A stretch of DNA of 64,000 nucleotides from Kiloniella majae (GTDB lineage Bacteria > Pseudomonadota > Alphaproteobacteria > Kiloniellales > Kiloniellaceae). Position 1 is the first letter of the stretch; each line of letters begins with the position of its first letter. The DNA lies in contig NZ_MTSZ01000002.1 of assembly GCF_002118315.1 (NCBI RefSeq), forward strand, positions 310,001-374,000. Direction: 5' to 3'. The notes below the pieces were generated by a model, which was given only the letters and a program-made list of their open reading frames with translations, was not told where the DNA came from and made no database searches. Of the stretch, positions 9,971 to 19,439 are shown one piece after another. Position numbers and translations under genes: made by a program.

Positions 9971-10846
9971 ATGAACATCAAGCTTCTGAAAGGGTTGTCT
10001 GAAGTTGTTGACGACTACGACCTTTTCATCTTCGACCTTTGGGGCGTCATACATAACGGCATTACACCATATTCCGATGCAGTTGAATGCCTGATACTTC
10101 TTCGCGCGCAAAAGAGCTGTGAGATTATTTTTTTGTCTAATGCCGCGAGGCTTAGTCGTTCCATCTCTGCACACCTAACCAGCCTTGGTATTAAAGAGAA
10201 CATATATGACAAACTGCTGACCTCTGGCGATGTAACCGCCAATATAATTTCCAGTAGAGCAAAAGAAGAAAATCCCCTCACCAGACCAAAGTACTTTCAT
10301 ATCGGCCCGGAGCGTGCGCAACCAACACTGGATGCCTGTGGTGGTAAAGAGGTTGCATTGGAAGATGCCGAACTGGTTATTTGCACCGGCTTCTTTCGGG
10401 AAGAAGAAGAAAAGGTCGACGATTATACGGAACTGCTAAAGACCGTATTGGCCCATAAGTTGCCAATGATCTGTGCCAACCCGGATATCATTATAAATCG
10501 CGGAGGCAAAACTATCCCTTGCCCGGGGGGCATAGCCGCTCTTTATGAAAAAATGGGCGGAACCGTTGAACGATTTGGCAAGCCCTATCCAGCTATTTAT
10601 GACTGCGTGTTCGCCCAACATACAACAATCGCCAGATCCCGCGCTGTTATGATTGGCGACAGCCTGAGTACAGATATCCGTGGCGCCAGACAGGCAAACA
10701 TTGACAGCATATGGATTGGCGGCGGCATTCATGCCAAAGACTTAAATATGGGACAGAATGGTCAGTTAGATCCCGATAAAGTACAGGAAGTTGCAAAGCA
10801 AGCCGGCGAATGCCCGAAAGCCATTTTACCCTGGTTACACTGGTAG
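9971..10846 (+). CDS. HAD-superfamily hydrolase, class IIA (TIGR01459-like)
   Basis: A 291-residue phosphatase-like protein. HAD motif I appears as FDLWGVIHNG (residues about 21-30), with the nucleophile Asp but Trp-Gly in place of the usual acid two residues later (DxW rather than DxD). Motif II is FLSNAAR and motif III/IV is GKPYPAIYD followed by MIGDSLSTDIRGA. This variant motif I is characteristic of the alphaproteobacterial TIGR01459 group, related to NagD and 4-nitrophenylphosphatase enzymes. The substrate is unknown. Confidence 0.85.
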   Translation: MNIKLLKGLSEVVDDYDLFIFDLWGVIHNGITPYSDAVECLILLRAQKSCEIIFLSNAARLSRSISAHLTSLGIKENIYDKLLTSGDVTANIISSRAKEENPLTRPKYFHIGPERAQPTLDACGGKEVALEDAELVICTGFFREEEEKVDDYTELLKTVLAHKLPMICANPDIIINRGGKTIPCPGGIAALYEKMGGTVERFGKPYPAIYDCVFAQHTTIARSRAVMIGDSLSTDIRGARQANIDSIWIGGGIHAKDLNMGQNGQLDPDKVQEVAKQAGECPKAILPWLHW

Positions 10847-10984
10847 GTGCTCACTATAGAAGCAGGTTCCCCTTCTCCTCTCCGCATTCCCCCCAGAATA
10901 ATTAGCACCCCGGACTAATTAGTTTCTTTTTCCAATTTATCCCAACTGTAACCTTTTGAGTGTTAGTCGTTAAAAGCTTAGGGG

Positions 10985-11542
10985 TTAAAATGTGGGTGGC
11001 GTACAGGCCGAAATAATAACCGCCTCTTCAGTACCCGGATTACGCCAACGATGCGGGATACGGCTATCAAAATAAAAAGCATCCCCTGCCTTGAGAATCT
11101 TCCGCTGATCACCAACTGTCAATTCAATCTCGCCACTGACAATAATTCCGGATTCTTCAGATTCATGGCGCAAGAGTGTCTCGCCGGTGTCGGCACCCGG
11201 TTGAAGTTTTTCATGCAGAATCTGTAATGCTCTGTCACTAAGATCACGCCCGACCTGTCGATAAGAAATATTACCACTTCCGATTTCGGTCAAATCCTCT
11301 GCCCGGTAAAAAACCTTTTGCCTAGGCGTCAGATCTTCTGAGAAAAAAGCAGAAACCGAGATCGGAATGCCTGCCAGCACTTTCTTCAGAACTCCGACTG
11401 AAGGGCTGCTCTTATTTTGCTCGATCAACGAAATTACCGCGTTAGAGACTCCGGCCCTTTTTGCCAACTCACGCTGCGATAAACCATTCAGCTGTCGTAA
11501 TGCCCGCAAGCGCAGACCAAGGTCAAAATCATCATCTTCCAT
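10985..11542 (-). CDS. XRE-family regulator with C-terminal cupin domain (PuuR-like)
   Basis: The 185-residue protein has an N-terminal helix-turn-helix (LRLRALRQLNGLSQRELAKR then SNAVISLIEQNKSSPSV, residues about 6-45) and a C-terminal cupin (about 110-180, with ESGIIVSGEIELTVG and HRWRNPG). PuuR-type regulators sense amines or amino acids and repress their catabolic genes. It is divergent from the aminotransferase/alanine dehydrogenase genes, so control of that pair is likely. I start at the ATG at 11542, which has a GGGTGA ribosome site, rather than 14 codons upstream. Confidence 0.88.
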   Translation of the reverse strand: MEDDDFDLGLRLRALRQLNGLSQRELAKRAGVSNAVISLIEQNKSSPSVGVLKKVLAGIPISVSAFFSEDLTPRQKVFYRAEDLTEIGSGNISYRQVGRDLSDRALQILHEKLQPGADTGETLLRHESEESGIIVSGEIELTVGDQRKILKAGDAFYFDSRIPHRWRNPGTEEAVIISACTPPTF

Positions 11543-11549
11543 CAATTTC

Positions 11550-11602
11550 ACCCATATGCTTATTATTTTTAACACTATTAACAAAAAAACTACTATATGG
11601 GT
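11550..11602. promoter_or_regulatory. Inverted repeat in the divergent promoter region
   Basis: ACCCATAT (11550-11557) is inverted as ATATGGGT (11595-11602), 37 bases apart, in the intergenic region between the XRE-cupin gene and the aminotransferase gene. One arm overlaps the ribosome site of the regulator. Two half-operators for the regulator are a reasonable but untested reading. Confidence 0.35.
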
Positions 11603-11753
11603 ATAAAAAAGGGGGTGTTGCCTATTTTTTTAATCATGTATGGTTATTTCAAAAGCGATGCCAAAAACGATTACGCGTCAAAAAGAATTACGTAACGACA
11701 GAGCATCAAACAGAAAGACTGAACCCGAAACACTGAACATGGGAGGCAGGTAA

Positions 11754-13106
11754 ATGAGCAACCTACCTTTGAATAACGAATTCGATAGATCACCAAACAA
11801 TCTCGACGCATTCTGGATGCCCTACACATGGAACCGTAAGTTCAAGAAAGAACCTTTGCTCCTAACAAGTGCCAAGGGCATGCACTACACAACAATTGAA
11901 GGCAATCAAGTTCTTGATGGTACGGCCGGTCTTTGGTGCTGCAACGCTGGGCACGGCTGTGATCGTATTACTCGCGCGGTACAAGAAACTGTTGCCAAAC
12001 TGGACTTTGCACCAACCTTTCAACTTGGTCACCCGCTAGCCTTCGAGCTTGCATCCCGCGTGACATCCATGCTGGACGGCTATGATCACATGTTCTTTAC
12101 CAACTCTGGTTCTGAAGCTGTGGATTCCGCCCTTAAAATAGCCCTCGCCTATCACAGAGCGCGCGGCGAAGGTCATCGTACACGACTAATTGGTCGTGAA
12201 CGTGGCTATCACGGCACAGGTTTTGGGGGGATTTCCGTCGGTGGTATTGTCAAAAACCGTAATGTTTTTGGCACAATGTTGGCTGGTGTCGATCATATGC
12301 GGCACACCCACGATTTGGAGAAACAGGCTTATACCGTTGGACAGCCCGAATGGGGTGCCCACCTTGCTGAAGATTTAGAACGCATTTGTGCTCTGCATGA
12401 TCCGTCAACGATTGCTGCTGTTATTGTCGAACCAATGGCAGGATCTACGGGTGTGCTAATGCCACCAAAAGGCTACCTGGAAAAACTGAGAGAAATCAGT
12501 GAAAAGCACGGTATTTTGCTAATCTTTGATGAAGTCATCACAGGTTTCGGTCGCCTCGGAACGCCATTTGCCGTTGATAAGTTCGGTGTAAAACCTGACT
12601 TGATCACCTGCGCCAAAGGCTTGACCAACGGTACGATTCCTATGGGCGGTGTCATTTGCCGCGAAGGTATCTACGAAGCCTTTGAAGCAGCTGCAGATAA
12701 CGACCCAAGCAGCTCAATAGAACTGTTCCACGGATATACTTACTCTGGCCACCCTGTAGCAGCAGCAGCCGGCCTTGCGACCCTTGAGACCTACAAAGAA
12801 GAAGGGCTGTTTGAACGTGCACAAGGGCTAGAAGATTATTGGGGCAATGCTGCGCATAATCTCAAAGGCACGCGCCATGTTATTGATATTCGTAACATGG
12901 GCCTTATTGGTGCCATTGAATTGGAATCACGCCCCGGGGAAGTCGGAAAGCGTGCTTACGAAGCCTTTAGAAAGTGCTTTGAAAAAGGTGTCCTTATTCG
13001 TGTCACAGGCGACATTATTGCCCTGTCACCACCGTTGATTATCGAAAAAGGACAGATTGATCAGATATTTGAAACAATCCAAACCGTTCTGAATGATTTG
13101 GACTAA
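11754..13106 (+). CDS. Class III (omega) aminotransferase, beta-alanine/omega-amino acid:pyruvate type
   Basis: A pyridoxal-phosphate enzyme of 450 residues that likely transfers amino groups from an omega-amino acid (beta-alanine, taurine-like or polyamine-derived) to pyruvate, giving alanine. Seen: the cofactor phosphate loop TNSGSEAVDSALKIA, the HGTGFGG segment, the aspartate motif LLIFDEVITGFGRLG and the Schiff-base lysine in LITCAKGLTNG. The N-terminal LDAFWMPYTWNRKFKKEP is typical of omega-amino acid:pyruvate aminotransferases. Alanine dehydrogenase follows and could regenerate pyruvate and release ammonium. Exact substrate not determinable. Confidence 0.9.
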   Translation: MSNLPLNNEFDRSPNNLDAFWMPYTWNRKFKKEPLLLTSAKGMHYTTIEGNQVLDGTAGLWCCNAGHGCDRITRAVQETVAKLDFAPTFQLGHPLAFELASRVTSMLDGYDHMFFTNSGSEAVDSALKIALAYHRARGEGHRTRLIGRERGYHGTGFGGISVGGIVKNRNVFGTMLAGVDHMRHTHDLEKQAYTVGQPEWGAHLAEDLERICALHDPSTIAAVIVEPMAGSTGVLMPPKGYLEKLREISEKHGILLIFDEVITGFGRLGTPFAVDKFGVKPDLITCAKGLTNGTIPMGGVICREGIYEAFEAAADNDPSSSIELFHGYTYSGHPVAAAAGLATLETYKEEGLFERAQGLEDYWGNAAHNLKGTRHVIDIRNMGLIGAIELESRPGEVGKRAYEAFRKCFEKGVLIRVTGDIIALSPPLIIEKGQIDQIFETIQTVLNDLD

Positions 13107-13252
13107 ACCGTCTGTAAAAACAGGACGGGTTAACCGGTGTGGACCCATCAAAAAGATTGGTCTGCACCTATTAAGAACCTGCTGCTAAAATAAACTAAGA
13201 GCATAATTAGAAAAATAGCAGTTTGTGCGACATATTAAGGAAAGAGAAAAAC

Positions 13253-14371
13253 ATGTTGATTGGTGTTCCAAAGGAAATCAAGAACCACGAGTATCGTGTT
13301 GGCTTGGTTCCAAGCTCTGTCAGAGAGCTCGTTCACAACGGTCATCAAGTTATTGTAGAAACCAGTGCCGGGGGTGGTATTGGCTTTACAGATGCTGATT
13401 ATGAAACTGCGGGTGCATCAATCGTTGCAACAGCCGCAGAAGTTTTCGCAAAAGCTGAAATGGTTGTGAAGGTGAAAGAACCTCAGGAAGTTGAATACAA
13501 ACAACTTCGTGAAGGACAATTGCTTTTCACTTACCTGCACCTGGCACCGGATGCACCACAAACACATGGCTTGCTCGAATCAGGCTGTGTTGCTGTCGCC
13601 TACGAAACTGTTACCGACAAAAAGGGTACTCTCCCTCTATTGCGCCCAATGTCAGAAGTAGCAGGTCGCATGTCAGTTCACGTTGGCGCCAATTGCCTGC
13701 ACAAAGCAGCAAATGGTTCCGGCGTTCTCCTTGGCGGCGTTCCCGGTGTTGCACCCGGTAAAGTGGTTATCATCGGCGGTGGTGTTTCCGGAACACATGC
13801 TGCGCGTATGGCAATGGGTCTTGAAGCAGAAGTCACAATTCTCGACCGCTCTTTGCCACGCATTGACGAACTGAACAGTCTCTATGGCAACAAACTCAAA
13901 GTTGTTTACTCCACAGTTGATGCTATTGAGAAATATGTATCCGAAGCTGATCTGGTTATCGGCGCTGTTCTTGTTCCCGGTGCTTCAGCACCGAAACTTG
14001 TCAGCCGCGAATTGCTGGGCAAAATGCGACCGGGCTCCGTTCTTGTTGATATCGCGATTGATCAAGGCGGTTGCTTTGAAACATCACACGCAACAACGCA
14101 TCAGGATCCAACTTACGAAGTTGATGGCATTATCCACTACTGTGTTGCCAACATGCCTGGCGCTGTTGCCCGCACATCAACCATTGCCCTGAACAACGCT
14201 ACACTGCCGTTTGCACTCGCACTGGCAAACAAAGGCTACAAAAAAGCACTGGCCGACGATCCGCACCTGATGGAAGGTCTGAACGTTGCCTTTGGTAAAG
14301 TGACCTGTGAGCCAGTTGCTGAAGCACACGGTCTGGAATATGTGTCCGGCGCAAAAGTCCTGGGTCTATAA
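13253..14371 (+). CDS. ald: Alanine dehydrogenase
   Basis: NAD-dependent oxidative deamination of L-alanine to pyruvate and ammonium. The 372 residues start MLIGVPKEIKNHEYRVGLVP, which carries the substrate-binding Arg-15 and the family signature. The NAD-binding loop is VVIIGGGVSGTHAARMA with a following acidic ILDRS. The catalytic-site KVKEPQ and LHLAPD segments are present. An AAGGAAAGAG site supports the ATG at 13253. The 146-base spacer after the aminotransferase contains weak dyads. A strong terminator closes the pair at 14481-14515. Confidence 0.97.
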   Translation: MLIGVPKEIKNHEYRVGLVPSSVRELVHNGHQVIVETSAGGGIGFTDADYETAGASIVATAAEVFAKAEMVVKVKEPQEVEYKQLREGQLLFTYLHLAPDAPQTHGLLESGCVAVAYETVTDKKGTLPLLRPMSEVAGRMSVHVGANCLHKAANGSGVLLGGVPGVAPGKVVIIGGGVSGTHAARMAMGLEAEVTILDRSLPRIDELNSLYGNKLKVVYSTVDAIEKYVSEADLVIGAVLVPGASAPKLVSRELLGKMRPGSVLVDIAIDQGGCFETSHATTHQDPTYEVDGIIHYCVANMPGAVARTSTIALNNATLPFALALANKGYKKALADDPHLMEGLNVAFGKVTCEPVAEAHGLEYVSGAKVLGL

Positions 14372-14480
14372 AAGGCTGTTCTTTAAAGATCACATAGCTT
14401 GATCCCCGAATAAGGATCAAATGAGGTAAGGCGAGCTCTCATTATGAGGCCCGCCTTATTATTTGGGAAATTGCCCAATA

Positions 14481-14515
14481 AAAAGCCTTCTCGGTCCTGA
14501 ACCGAGAAGGCTTTT
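14481..14515 (+). terminator. Intrinsic terminator after ald
   Basis: Perfect 15-base arms AAAAGCCTTCTCGGT (14481-14495) and ACCGAGAAGGCTTTT (14501-14515) around a CCTGA loop, followed by a short T run. The symmetric A and T flanks would allow it to work on both strands. Confidence 0.9.
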
Positions 14516-14574
14516 TATAAAACAGATGCGGTTATGTCAGCGACTGTTAATCAGATGTCATTATATCGCTTAGA

Positions 14575-14808
14575 TCAGGATGCCAGAAGCGAGAGATCTC
14601 CACTCAGCATATCGCATAAACCTGTCGCATCCAGAACGGGAACAGAACATAGATCATTATCCAACAGATCTCCGGGAGCCAAACGAGCAAGATCCGCCTG
14701 ATCAGATGATACTCGTCGTGCTGCCGTTGACAGATCTACCCCCTCAGAGGAAATCACAGCTTCGAAGTCAGCAACCTTGAAGTCAAAGTTTCGAGTATCA
14801 TAATCCAT
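14575..14808 (-). CDS. Small hypothetical protein
   Basis: A 77-residue acidic protein starting MDYDTRNFDFKVADFEAVIS and ending LSGDLSLLAS. I recognise no family. The ATG at 14808 is chosen over the one three codons earlier because an AAGGA site lies nine bases before it. There is no signal peptide or membrane span. It is monocistronic, its stop lying 60 bases from the ald terminator. Confidence 0.55.
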   Translation of the reverse strand: MDYDTRNFDFKVADFEAVISSEGVDLSTAARRVSSDQADLARLAPGDLLDNDLCSVPVLDATGLCDMLSGDLSLLAS

Positions 14809-15319
14809 TGCAAGCATCCTTAACTATCGCACCATTTGTTAAAGACAGTATAGAAGGCCATAAGTAATAGTGGTGTAGCATGATGGGGGCAAAGCTAGGG
14901 CATTCCTGTGACGGAAAACTTTACAAAAAATTAACCATATCTTAGCGATACCAAATTTCTCAATGTAACCAATTGCATAGGTTCAATATCAAGAAATCAG
15001 ACAAAGGTTAACACGGGATCTCTATCCCTTTTGAAACTCAGTACAGCAAAAATGAATCACAACGCTCTATCTTCCCAATATAAATCACCATAAAATAGTG
15101 AAAAAATCAGAGTCCTTCATCATCTCGGGTAACCAGCGTAGCGAAGAAAAAACAAGCATCAAAAATAGCCTTTTAACTTCAATACCTTATGCACGATTCA
15201 AAAAAAATATTTTTTTTGTCATTTTCCGCTTGAGTAATTTAAGCGAATCACCTAAATTCCGCCTCGTCGCCACGATGACTTCCCAACGAAGTCGCAAAGA
15301 ATAAGTGGCTGACCACTGT
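14809..15319. other. 511-base AT-rich intergenic region upstream of tRNA-Thr
   Basis: No convincing gene is seen. A 68-codon frame at 15098-15304 has no ribosome site and a composition unlike a protein. The region probably holds the promoter for the small gene at 14575-14808 and for tRNA-Thr. Confidence 0.5.
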
Positions 15320-15395
15320 GCCTCTATAGCTCAACTGGTAGAGCACCTGATTTGTAATCAGGGGGTTCCGGGTTCAAGTCCTGGTGGAGGCACCA
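15320..15395 (+). tRNA. tRNA-Thr (anticodon TGT)
   Basis: Sequence starts GCCTCTATAGCTCAACTGGT, anticodon TGT in the loop ATTTGTAATC, T-loop GGTTCAAGTC, and an encoded CCA. The seven-pair acceptor stem includes one G-U. Length 76 bases. It stands alone, while the other tRNAs of the tuf region are 8 kb away. Confidence 0.96.
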
Positions 15396-15615
15396 CTTCT
15401 TTCCTTTATATTTCAATACCTTAATAGACATTTTACGGCCTCCTATTTTTAAAAATCAGTGGGTTGTGTGCCAGAGTTATAGTTCGTTAAACGTTATCCT
15501 GTTAATAACAATCAATCCCTCCTCTTAGTGCCAAGGTAAAATATTTAATTTTGCCCCTCAGAAAGCACATTTAAAAAAGAGATATACTGCTCAAAACAAA
15601 CTCTTATTAATCTTA

Positions 15616-16446
15616 ATGAAACTATGCGTTAAACACATGTCCACAGATCCAAACGATATTAAACGAGGAAATTTTGGCGATTTTTCTCGCTCACTCATTA
15701 AGAATGACGATGGTTATCAGATACTTAATGACTCGAAATTACCCGACCGACGAATATTTACTCAAAAAGGTAATTCTCCCGTCGTAGAATACTTTGAAAT
15801 TAATCCAGGCGATTGCGGTAAAGTTGATGGGTGGGATGATTGTAAAGAAGGTAGAGAAAGAGCCGAAATAAAAGAGAAAGAAAGTGATATCAAATTATCA
15901 AAAGAATACTGGTACAGTTGGGATTTTTTTATCCCTAAAGACATTGATCTAAAAGTATGGCCAACCAAAGTATGTATTGGTCAATTTCACCAAGACAAAT
16001 CCAACGACTTTCCTTGTCGAAAAGCATCAGTAATTTGGATGTTTCAAATAGCAGAGCATGGCGGTCTTTATCTAGATGAGCAAATCACTGGTAAAACCAG
16101 AGGTTATACACAATTAATTACTCACGAAAATCTTCAAAAAGAATGGCATAACATTATTGTTCATGCCAAATGGTCCACAGAAAATACCGGGAAATTTAGT
16201 GTCTGGGTAAACGGCATTCCTAAAGCTAACTACGAAGGCATCACCACAACCACAGGCAAGCCATACTTCAAATACGGCCTCTACAGAACAAAGGTGAATC
16301 AATATGCAGATGAAAACGGAATAAAGGGTGGAACACCAAAGCAAAGTATTTATTATGCAAACGTTATCAGAAGCAGTAACTTAGATGGAATTTTAAGCTT
16401 CAACAAAAATTTAGAAGGTTATAAAGAACTTAAAGTCTTTCCTTAG
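15616..16446 (+). CDS. Polysaccharide lyase-like protein (heparin lyase I / PF14099-type jelly roll)
   Basis: The 276-residue product looks like a beta-jelly-roll polysaccharide lyase: an RAEIKEKE segment, then YWYSWDFFIPKD, VCIGQFHQDK, EWHNIIVHAKWS and FSVWVNG in the usual order. Related enzymes cleave uronic-acid polymers by beta-elimination. No signal peptide is visible from either Met (15616 or 15637), which is odd for an enzyme on extracellular polymers. The gene is clearly more AT-rich than its neighbours, rich in Lys and Asn, and begins 221 bases after a tRNA-Thr gene, so recent acquisition is plausible. No integrase or tRNA-end duplication was seen. Confidence 0.7.
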   Translation: MKLCVKHMSTDPNDIKRGNFGDFSRSLIKNDDGYQILNDSKLPDRRIFTQKGNSPVVEYFEINPGDCGKVDGWDDCKEGRERAEIKEKESDIKLSKEYWYSWDFFIPKDIDLKVWPTKVCIGQFHQDKSNDFPCRKASVIWMFQIAEHGGLYLDEQITGKTRGYTQLITHENLQKEWHNIIVHAKWSTENTGKFSVWVNGIPKANYEGITTTTGKPYFKYGLYRTKVNQYADENGIKGGTPKQSIYYANVIRSSNLDGILSFNKNLEGYKELKVFP

Positions 16447-16488
16447 CAACAGTAAAGACATAACAATTTTTTGAAGAAAGAGTATATA

Positions 16489-16728
16489 TCACTCTACATC
16501 CTTTTCCTTCAAACTCTTCTCGTATTCTTCCCAGTAATGCGGCACACTTTTCAGACGCTCTTTTTTGTTCGAGCCTTCGACATGTTTATCAAGATAAACT
16601 TTAAGCTCAGCATAACTTGAAATTTCAGGTACATTAAGGTCAGCAAGGAAGTGATCAATCCACCCTATAGCGTCCTTTGGCAAAACTGTTTTTTCTTTCA
16701 AGAACGTCTTGAAGTCACATGTACTCAT
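16489..16728 (-). CDS. Small hypothetical protein
   Basis: A 79-residue, charged, helix-rich protein (MSTCDFKTFLKEKTVLPKDA at the start, ending EEYEKSLKEKDVE). An AGGAG site eight to nine bases upstream of the ATG supports translation. I recognise no family; no membrane span or signal peptide. Confidence 0.6.
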   Translation of the reverse strand: MSTCDFKTFLKEKTVLPKDAIGWIDHFLADLNVPEISSYAELKVYLDKHVEGSNKKERLKSVPHYWEEYEKSLKEKDVE

Positions 16729-16873
16729 ACCGAATTCTCCTAACTCATATCACAGTTTACCAAATCCGGTCGCGCATTACTCATGAATTATTCTCTACCG
16801 CCTAAGCGTTGGAAACAAGAATTTACAAACTGGATTTTTAACTGTCTCACTCCCTCTTCTAACCGAACTTCTT

Positions 16874-17398
16874 TTACATTAGCTTAAGCACCAGACTCTG
16901 TGCCTGCTTTTGCGTTAAATCGGCCAAAGACTGTGGCATTTCAAACCCCATCGCCTTTGCTTGAGCAGAAAGAGCAGCAGGCCCAATCTGCCTTAGATAC
17001 TCCATAGGATATTCAAGCATATCCTTGACCTTGGCTTCTTCGACCTGCTTGGCCACATCAGAACTGCTATCAACGGTCGCCGACTTGGCAGCGTCCATCC
17101 AGTTAAGCCCTCCTGTCATGGATTGAACACTACTTGGCATTAACTTAACAAGGTTAGCGGCCCTTTGCCGATCGGTCCGTGGATTATCCAGTTGTTGTTG
17201 GTAAATCAACTTTTGTGCCTCGGGAGAGATGGAAATTTGATCCTGATTTTTAGCTGTGTCAGACTGGGTATCAGCTGCATTGCCTTTGGCCTTACTTGCC
17301 AAAAGCGTCTGCTCACGCGATTGCTGAACATAAGGATTATTCGAAGAATTCGCCGCGGAGCTGCGATCAAACCAGGAAGAGTTCAGAAGATTGATCAT
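16874..17398 (-). CDS. Hypothetical protein
   Basis: A 174-residue hydrophilic protein. The first 70 residues are Ser/Asn/Gln-rich and probably disordered and include DQISISPEAQKLIYQQQ, a pattern seen in secreted or flagellar-associated regulators of alphaproteobacteria. The C-terminal half is helical (MLEYPMEYLRQIGPAALSAQ, ending LTQKQAQSLVLKLM). No family could be named with confidence. It is monocistronic, with umuC downstream in the map on the same strand but upstream in transcription. Confidence 0.65.
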   Translation of the reverse strand: MINLLNSSWFDRSSAANSSNNPYVQQSREQTLLASKAKGNAADTQSDTAKNQDQISISPEAQKLIYQQQLDNPRTDRQRAANLVKLMPSSVQSMTGGLNWMDAAKSATVDSSSDVAKQVEEAKVKDMLEYPMEYLRQIGPAALSAQAKAMGFEMPQSLADLTQKQAQSLVLKLM

Positions 17399-17630
17399 GT
17401 TTTCTTTTCCATCATTAGTTTAGAAAACATGAAGCAAGATAAGTGCCAGTTTAACTTTCGCAGAATTAGGTAAATTCAGCCCTTAACAAACGATAAAACA
17501 AGCAAAAATACCGCATAAAAATTCCACCTCGGCAAACTTTACCCTAAGAGATCAATCTAAACAGGAAGCTTTTACACCCTTTGTAATTTTACCCCATAGC
17601 GTGTGAACAGGAACAAAGATAAATCTATAT

Positions 17631-18956
17631 TCACTTCACAACAGGTAAATCACCCCACCGCGTGGTATAACGTGGGGAAATCATCTTTTGCCTCATCTTC
17701 CAGTCATCATTCATACCCGATGCGGCAAAACGAACAGTATCACGACCATGGGAACGATTGAGATCATCCAGAAGATTCATCAGAGCCTTTGATTTCTTTA
17801 CATCATTTTTAGCAAAGATATTCTGTTGTACCCCTTGAGCACCAACCAATCCACCGAGAAAAATTCCGACCTTCTGGTACAGTAACCCTTCTCGGTACAC
17901 TTTTTTAAGGCAATGTTCCGCCGCCTTGATCAACAAGGGCGTTTCATCCGTTGCCTCGGCAAAGGTAATGCTAAAGGAGTTTTTATAATAGGTCTGATCT
18001 TTACCATGCGGACTGGTGCGCAGGGAAACACTCAGCTTATTTGCGGCAAGCTTTTGCCCCCGCAGTTTTTCTCCGGCTCGGGTAGCATGTGCTGCAACAG
18101 CCTGCTGGATTAGAGAAAGGTCACTTAGATATCGACCAAATCCACGAGAAACAATAATACTTTTCCGGGGTGGCACCACTTCCTCCACAGTAAGGCATGA
18201 AATACCGTTAAGCTCATGCACCATACGTTCAAGTACGACATTAAAACCGGATCGAATACGCTTGGGATCGGCAGACGCGAGATCGAGTGCACTATAAATA
18301 CCCAGCGCCTGTAGCTTTGGCGTTAACCGACGTGAAATCCCCCAAACATCTCCAATAGATATTTGTTGAAGTTGAGCTTTATTATCTGGTGCAAATACAA
18401 ATACACCATCATATTGGCCATTCTTCTTGGCAACGCGGTTCGCTACTTTAGCCAAGGTTTTTGTTGTCGAAATCCCAACACAGACTGGTAACCCCGTATA
18501 CTTGCGCACCGTTTTTCGAATATGGTGACCCAGTTCAGTCAAAGCCTCCAAATTATCAACAGCACCGCCCCCCGCGAAACGCAGAAAGCTCTCATCAATC
18601 GAATAAACTTCTATACTTGGCGTAAAGCGCTGATAGATCTCATTGACCCTGTCAGACATATTTCCATAAAGCGCATAATTTGACGAGAAAACCCGTGTGC
18701 CTGTCTGACGTAACTTTGGCTTAATAACGTGAAACAGATCCCCAATTTTATAGCCAAGCTTTTTGGCTTCTTCCGAGCGGGCAATCACGCAACCATCATT
18801 ATTGGACAGAACAACAATGGGAACACCTTCCAGATCAGGGCGAAAAACCCGTTCGCAAGAGGCGTAAAAGTTATTCACGTCAACCAGCGCAATCCATTGA
18901 CTATTACGAGAGGAGTTAGCATGAGAAAGAAGATTATCAGGGCTGTTATTCGTCAC
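17631..18956 (-). CDS. umuC: DNA polymerase V catalytic subunit UmuC (Y family)
   Basis: Error-prone translesion polymerase, 441 residues. The catalytic palm shows [15 protein letters not shown] (first metal-binding Asp) and YSIDESFL (second acidic pair). The UmuC-type C-terminal domain follows, including GIFLGGL and a final [18 protein letters not shown]. It starts with GTG six bases after umuD, so the two are co-transcribed. Control is by the LexA box at 19440-19454. Confidence 0.96.
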   Translation of the reverse strand: MTNNSPDNLLSHANSSRNSQWIALVDVNNFYASCERVFRPDLEGVPIVVLSNNDGCVIARSEEAKKLGYKIGDLFHVIKPKLRQTGTRVFSSNYALYGNMSDRVNEIYQRFTPSIEVYSIDESFLRFAGGGAVDNLEALTELGHHIRKTVRKYTGLPVCVGISTTKTLAKVANRVAKKNGQYDGVFVFAPDNKAQLQQISIGDVWGISRRLTPKLQALGIYSALDLASADPKRIRSGFNVVLERMVHELNGISCLTVEEVVPPRKSIIVSRGFGRYLSDLSLIQQAVAAHATRAGEKLRGQKLAANKLSVSLRTSPHGKDQTYYKNSFSITFAEATDETPLLIKAAEHCLKKVYREGLLYQKVGIFLGGLVGAQGVQQNIFAKNDVKKSKALMNLLDDLNRSHGRDTVRFAASGMNDDWKMRQKMISPRYTTRWGDLPVVK

Positions 18957-18962
18957 GACCGG

Positions 18963-19400
18963 TCAATCCAATCTGGTGATCACATTTGTCACAACGCCCC
19001 AAATCTGTAGATCCTGCTCTTTTGAAATTTTGATTGGCTGATATTTAGGGTTTTCCGGACGCAACTGAATGTGCCCACCACGATCAAACAGACGTTTCAC
19101 CGTCAACTGACCATCAAGAACAGCAATAACAATTTGACCGTGTCGTGCCTCTAAAGATCGATCAACAACAAGCATTCCCCCTGGCATAATGCCAGCATCA
19201 ATCATGGAATCCCCTGACACCTTCATAAAGAAAGTCGCCTCGGCACAATCGACCAACTCTTCGTTTAAATCGAGTTCTCCTTCCATATAGTCTTCAGCCG
19301 GAGAGGGAAAGCCTGCGGGAATTCTGAAAGCATAGAGAGGAAGCGGGAGAAACATTCCCTTCTTCGCCTGCCCTATATACGTAAGAGCTTCATTTTTCAT
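18963..19400 (-). CDS. umuD: SOS mutagenesis protein UmuD (LexA-like autoprotease)
   Basis: UmuD is self-cleaved on the RecA filament and the product joins UmuC to make polymerase V. The 145 residues carry the Ala-Gly cleavage site in IPAGFPSPAEDYM, the catalytic Ser in VSGDSMIDAGI and the Lys in LDGQLTVKRL. I chose the ATG at 19400 because earlier in-frame ATGs at 19430 and 19445 fall at or inside the predicted promoter; the ribosome site is weak in all cases. Directly followed by umuC. Confidence 0.94.
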   Translation of the reverse strand: MKNEALTYIGQAKKGMFLPLPLYAFRIPAGFPSPAEDYMEGELDLNEELVDCAEATFFMKVSGDSMIDAGIMPGGMLVVDRSLEARHGQIVIAVLDGQLTVKRLFDRGGHIQLRPENPKYQPIKISKEQDLQIWGVVTNVITRLD

Positions 19401-19439
19401 GGGTGTGTTCTCATGTGCTACTTTTAACATCGCAACCAA

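Noticed and set aside
15098-15304. 68-codon frame upstream of tRNA-Thr
   Set aside because: No ribosome site, no recognisable domain, in AT-rich spacer.
15320-16446. Genomic island at tRNA-Thr
   Set aside because: No integrase, no duplicated tRNA end and only one clearly AT-rich gene; kept as a possibility only.
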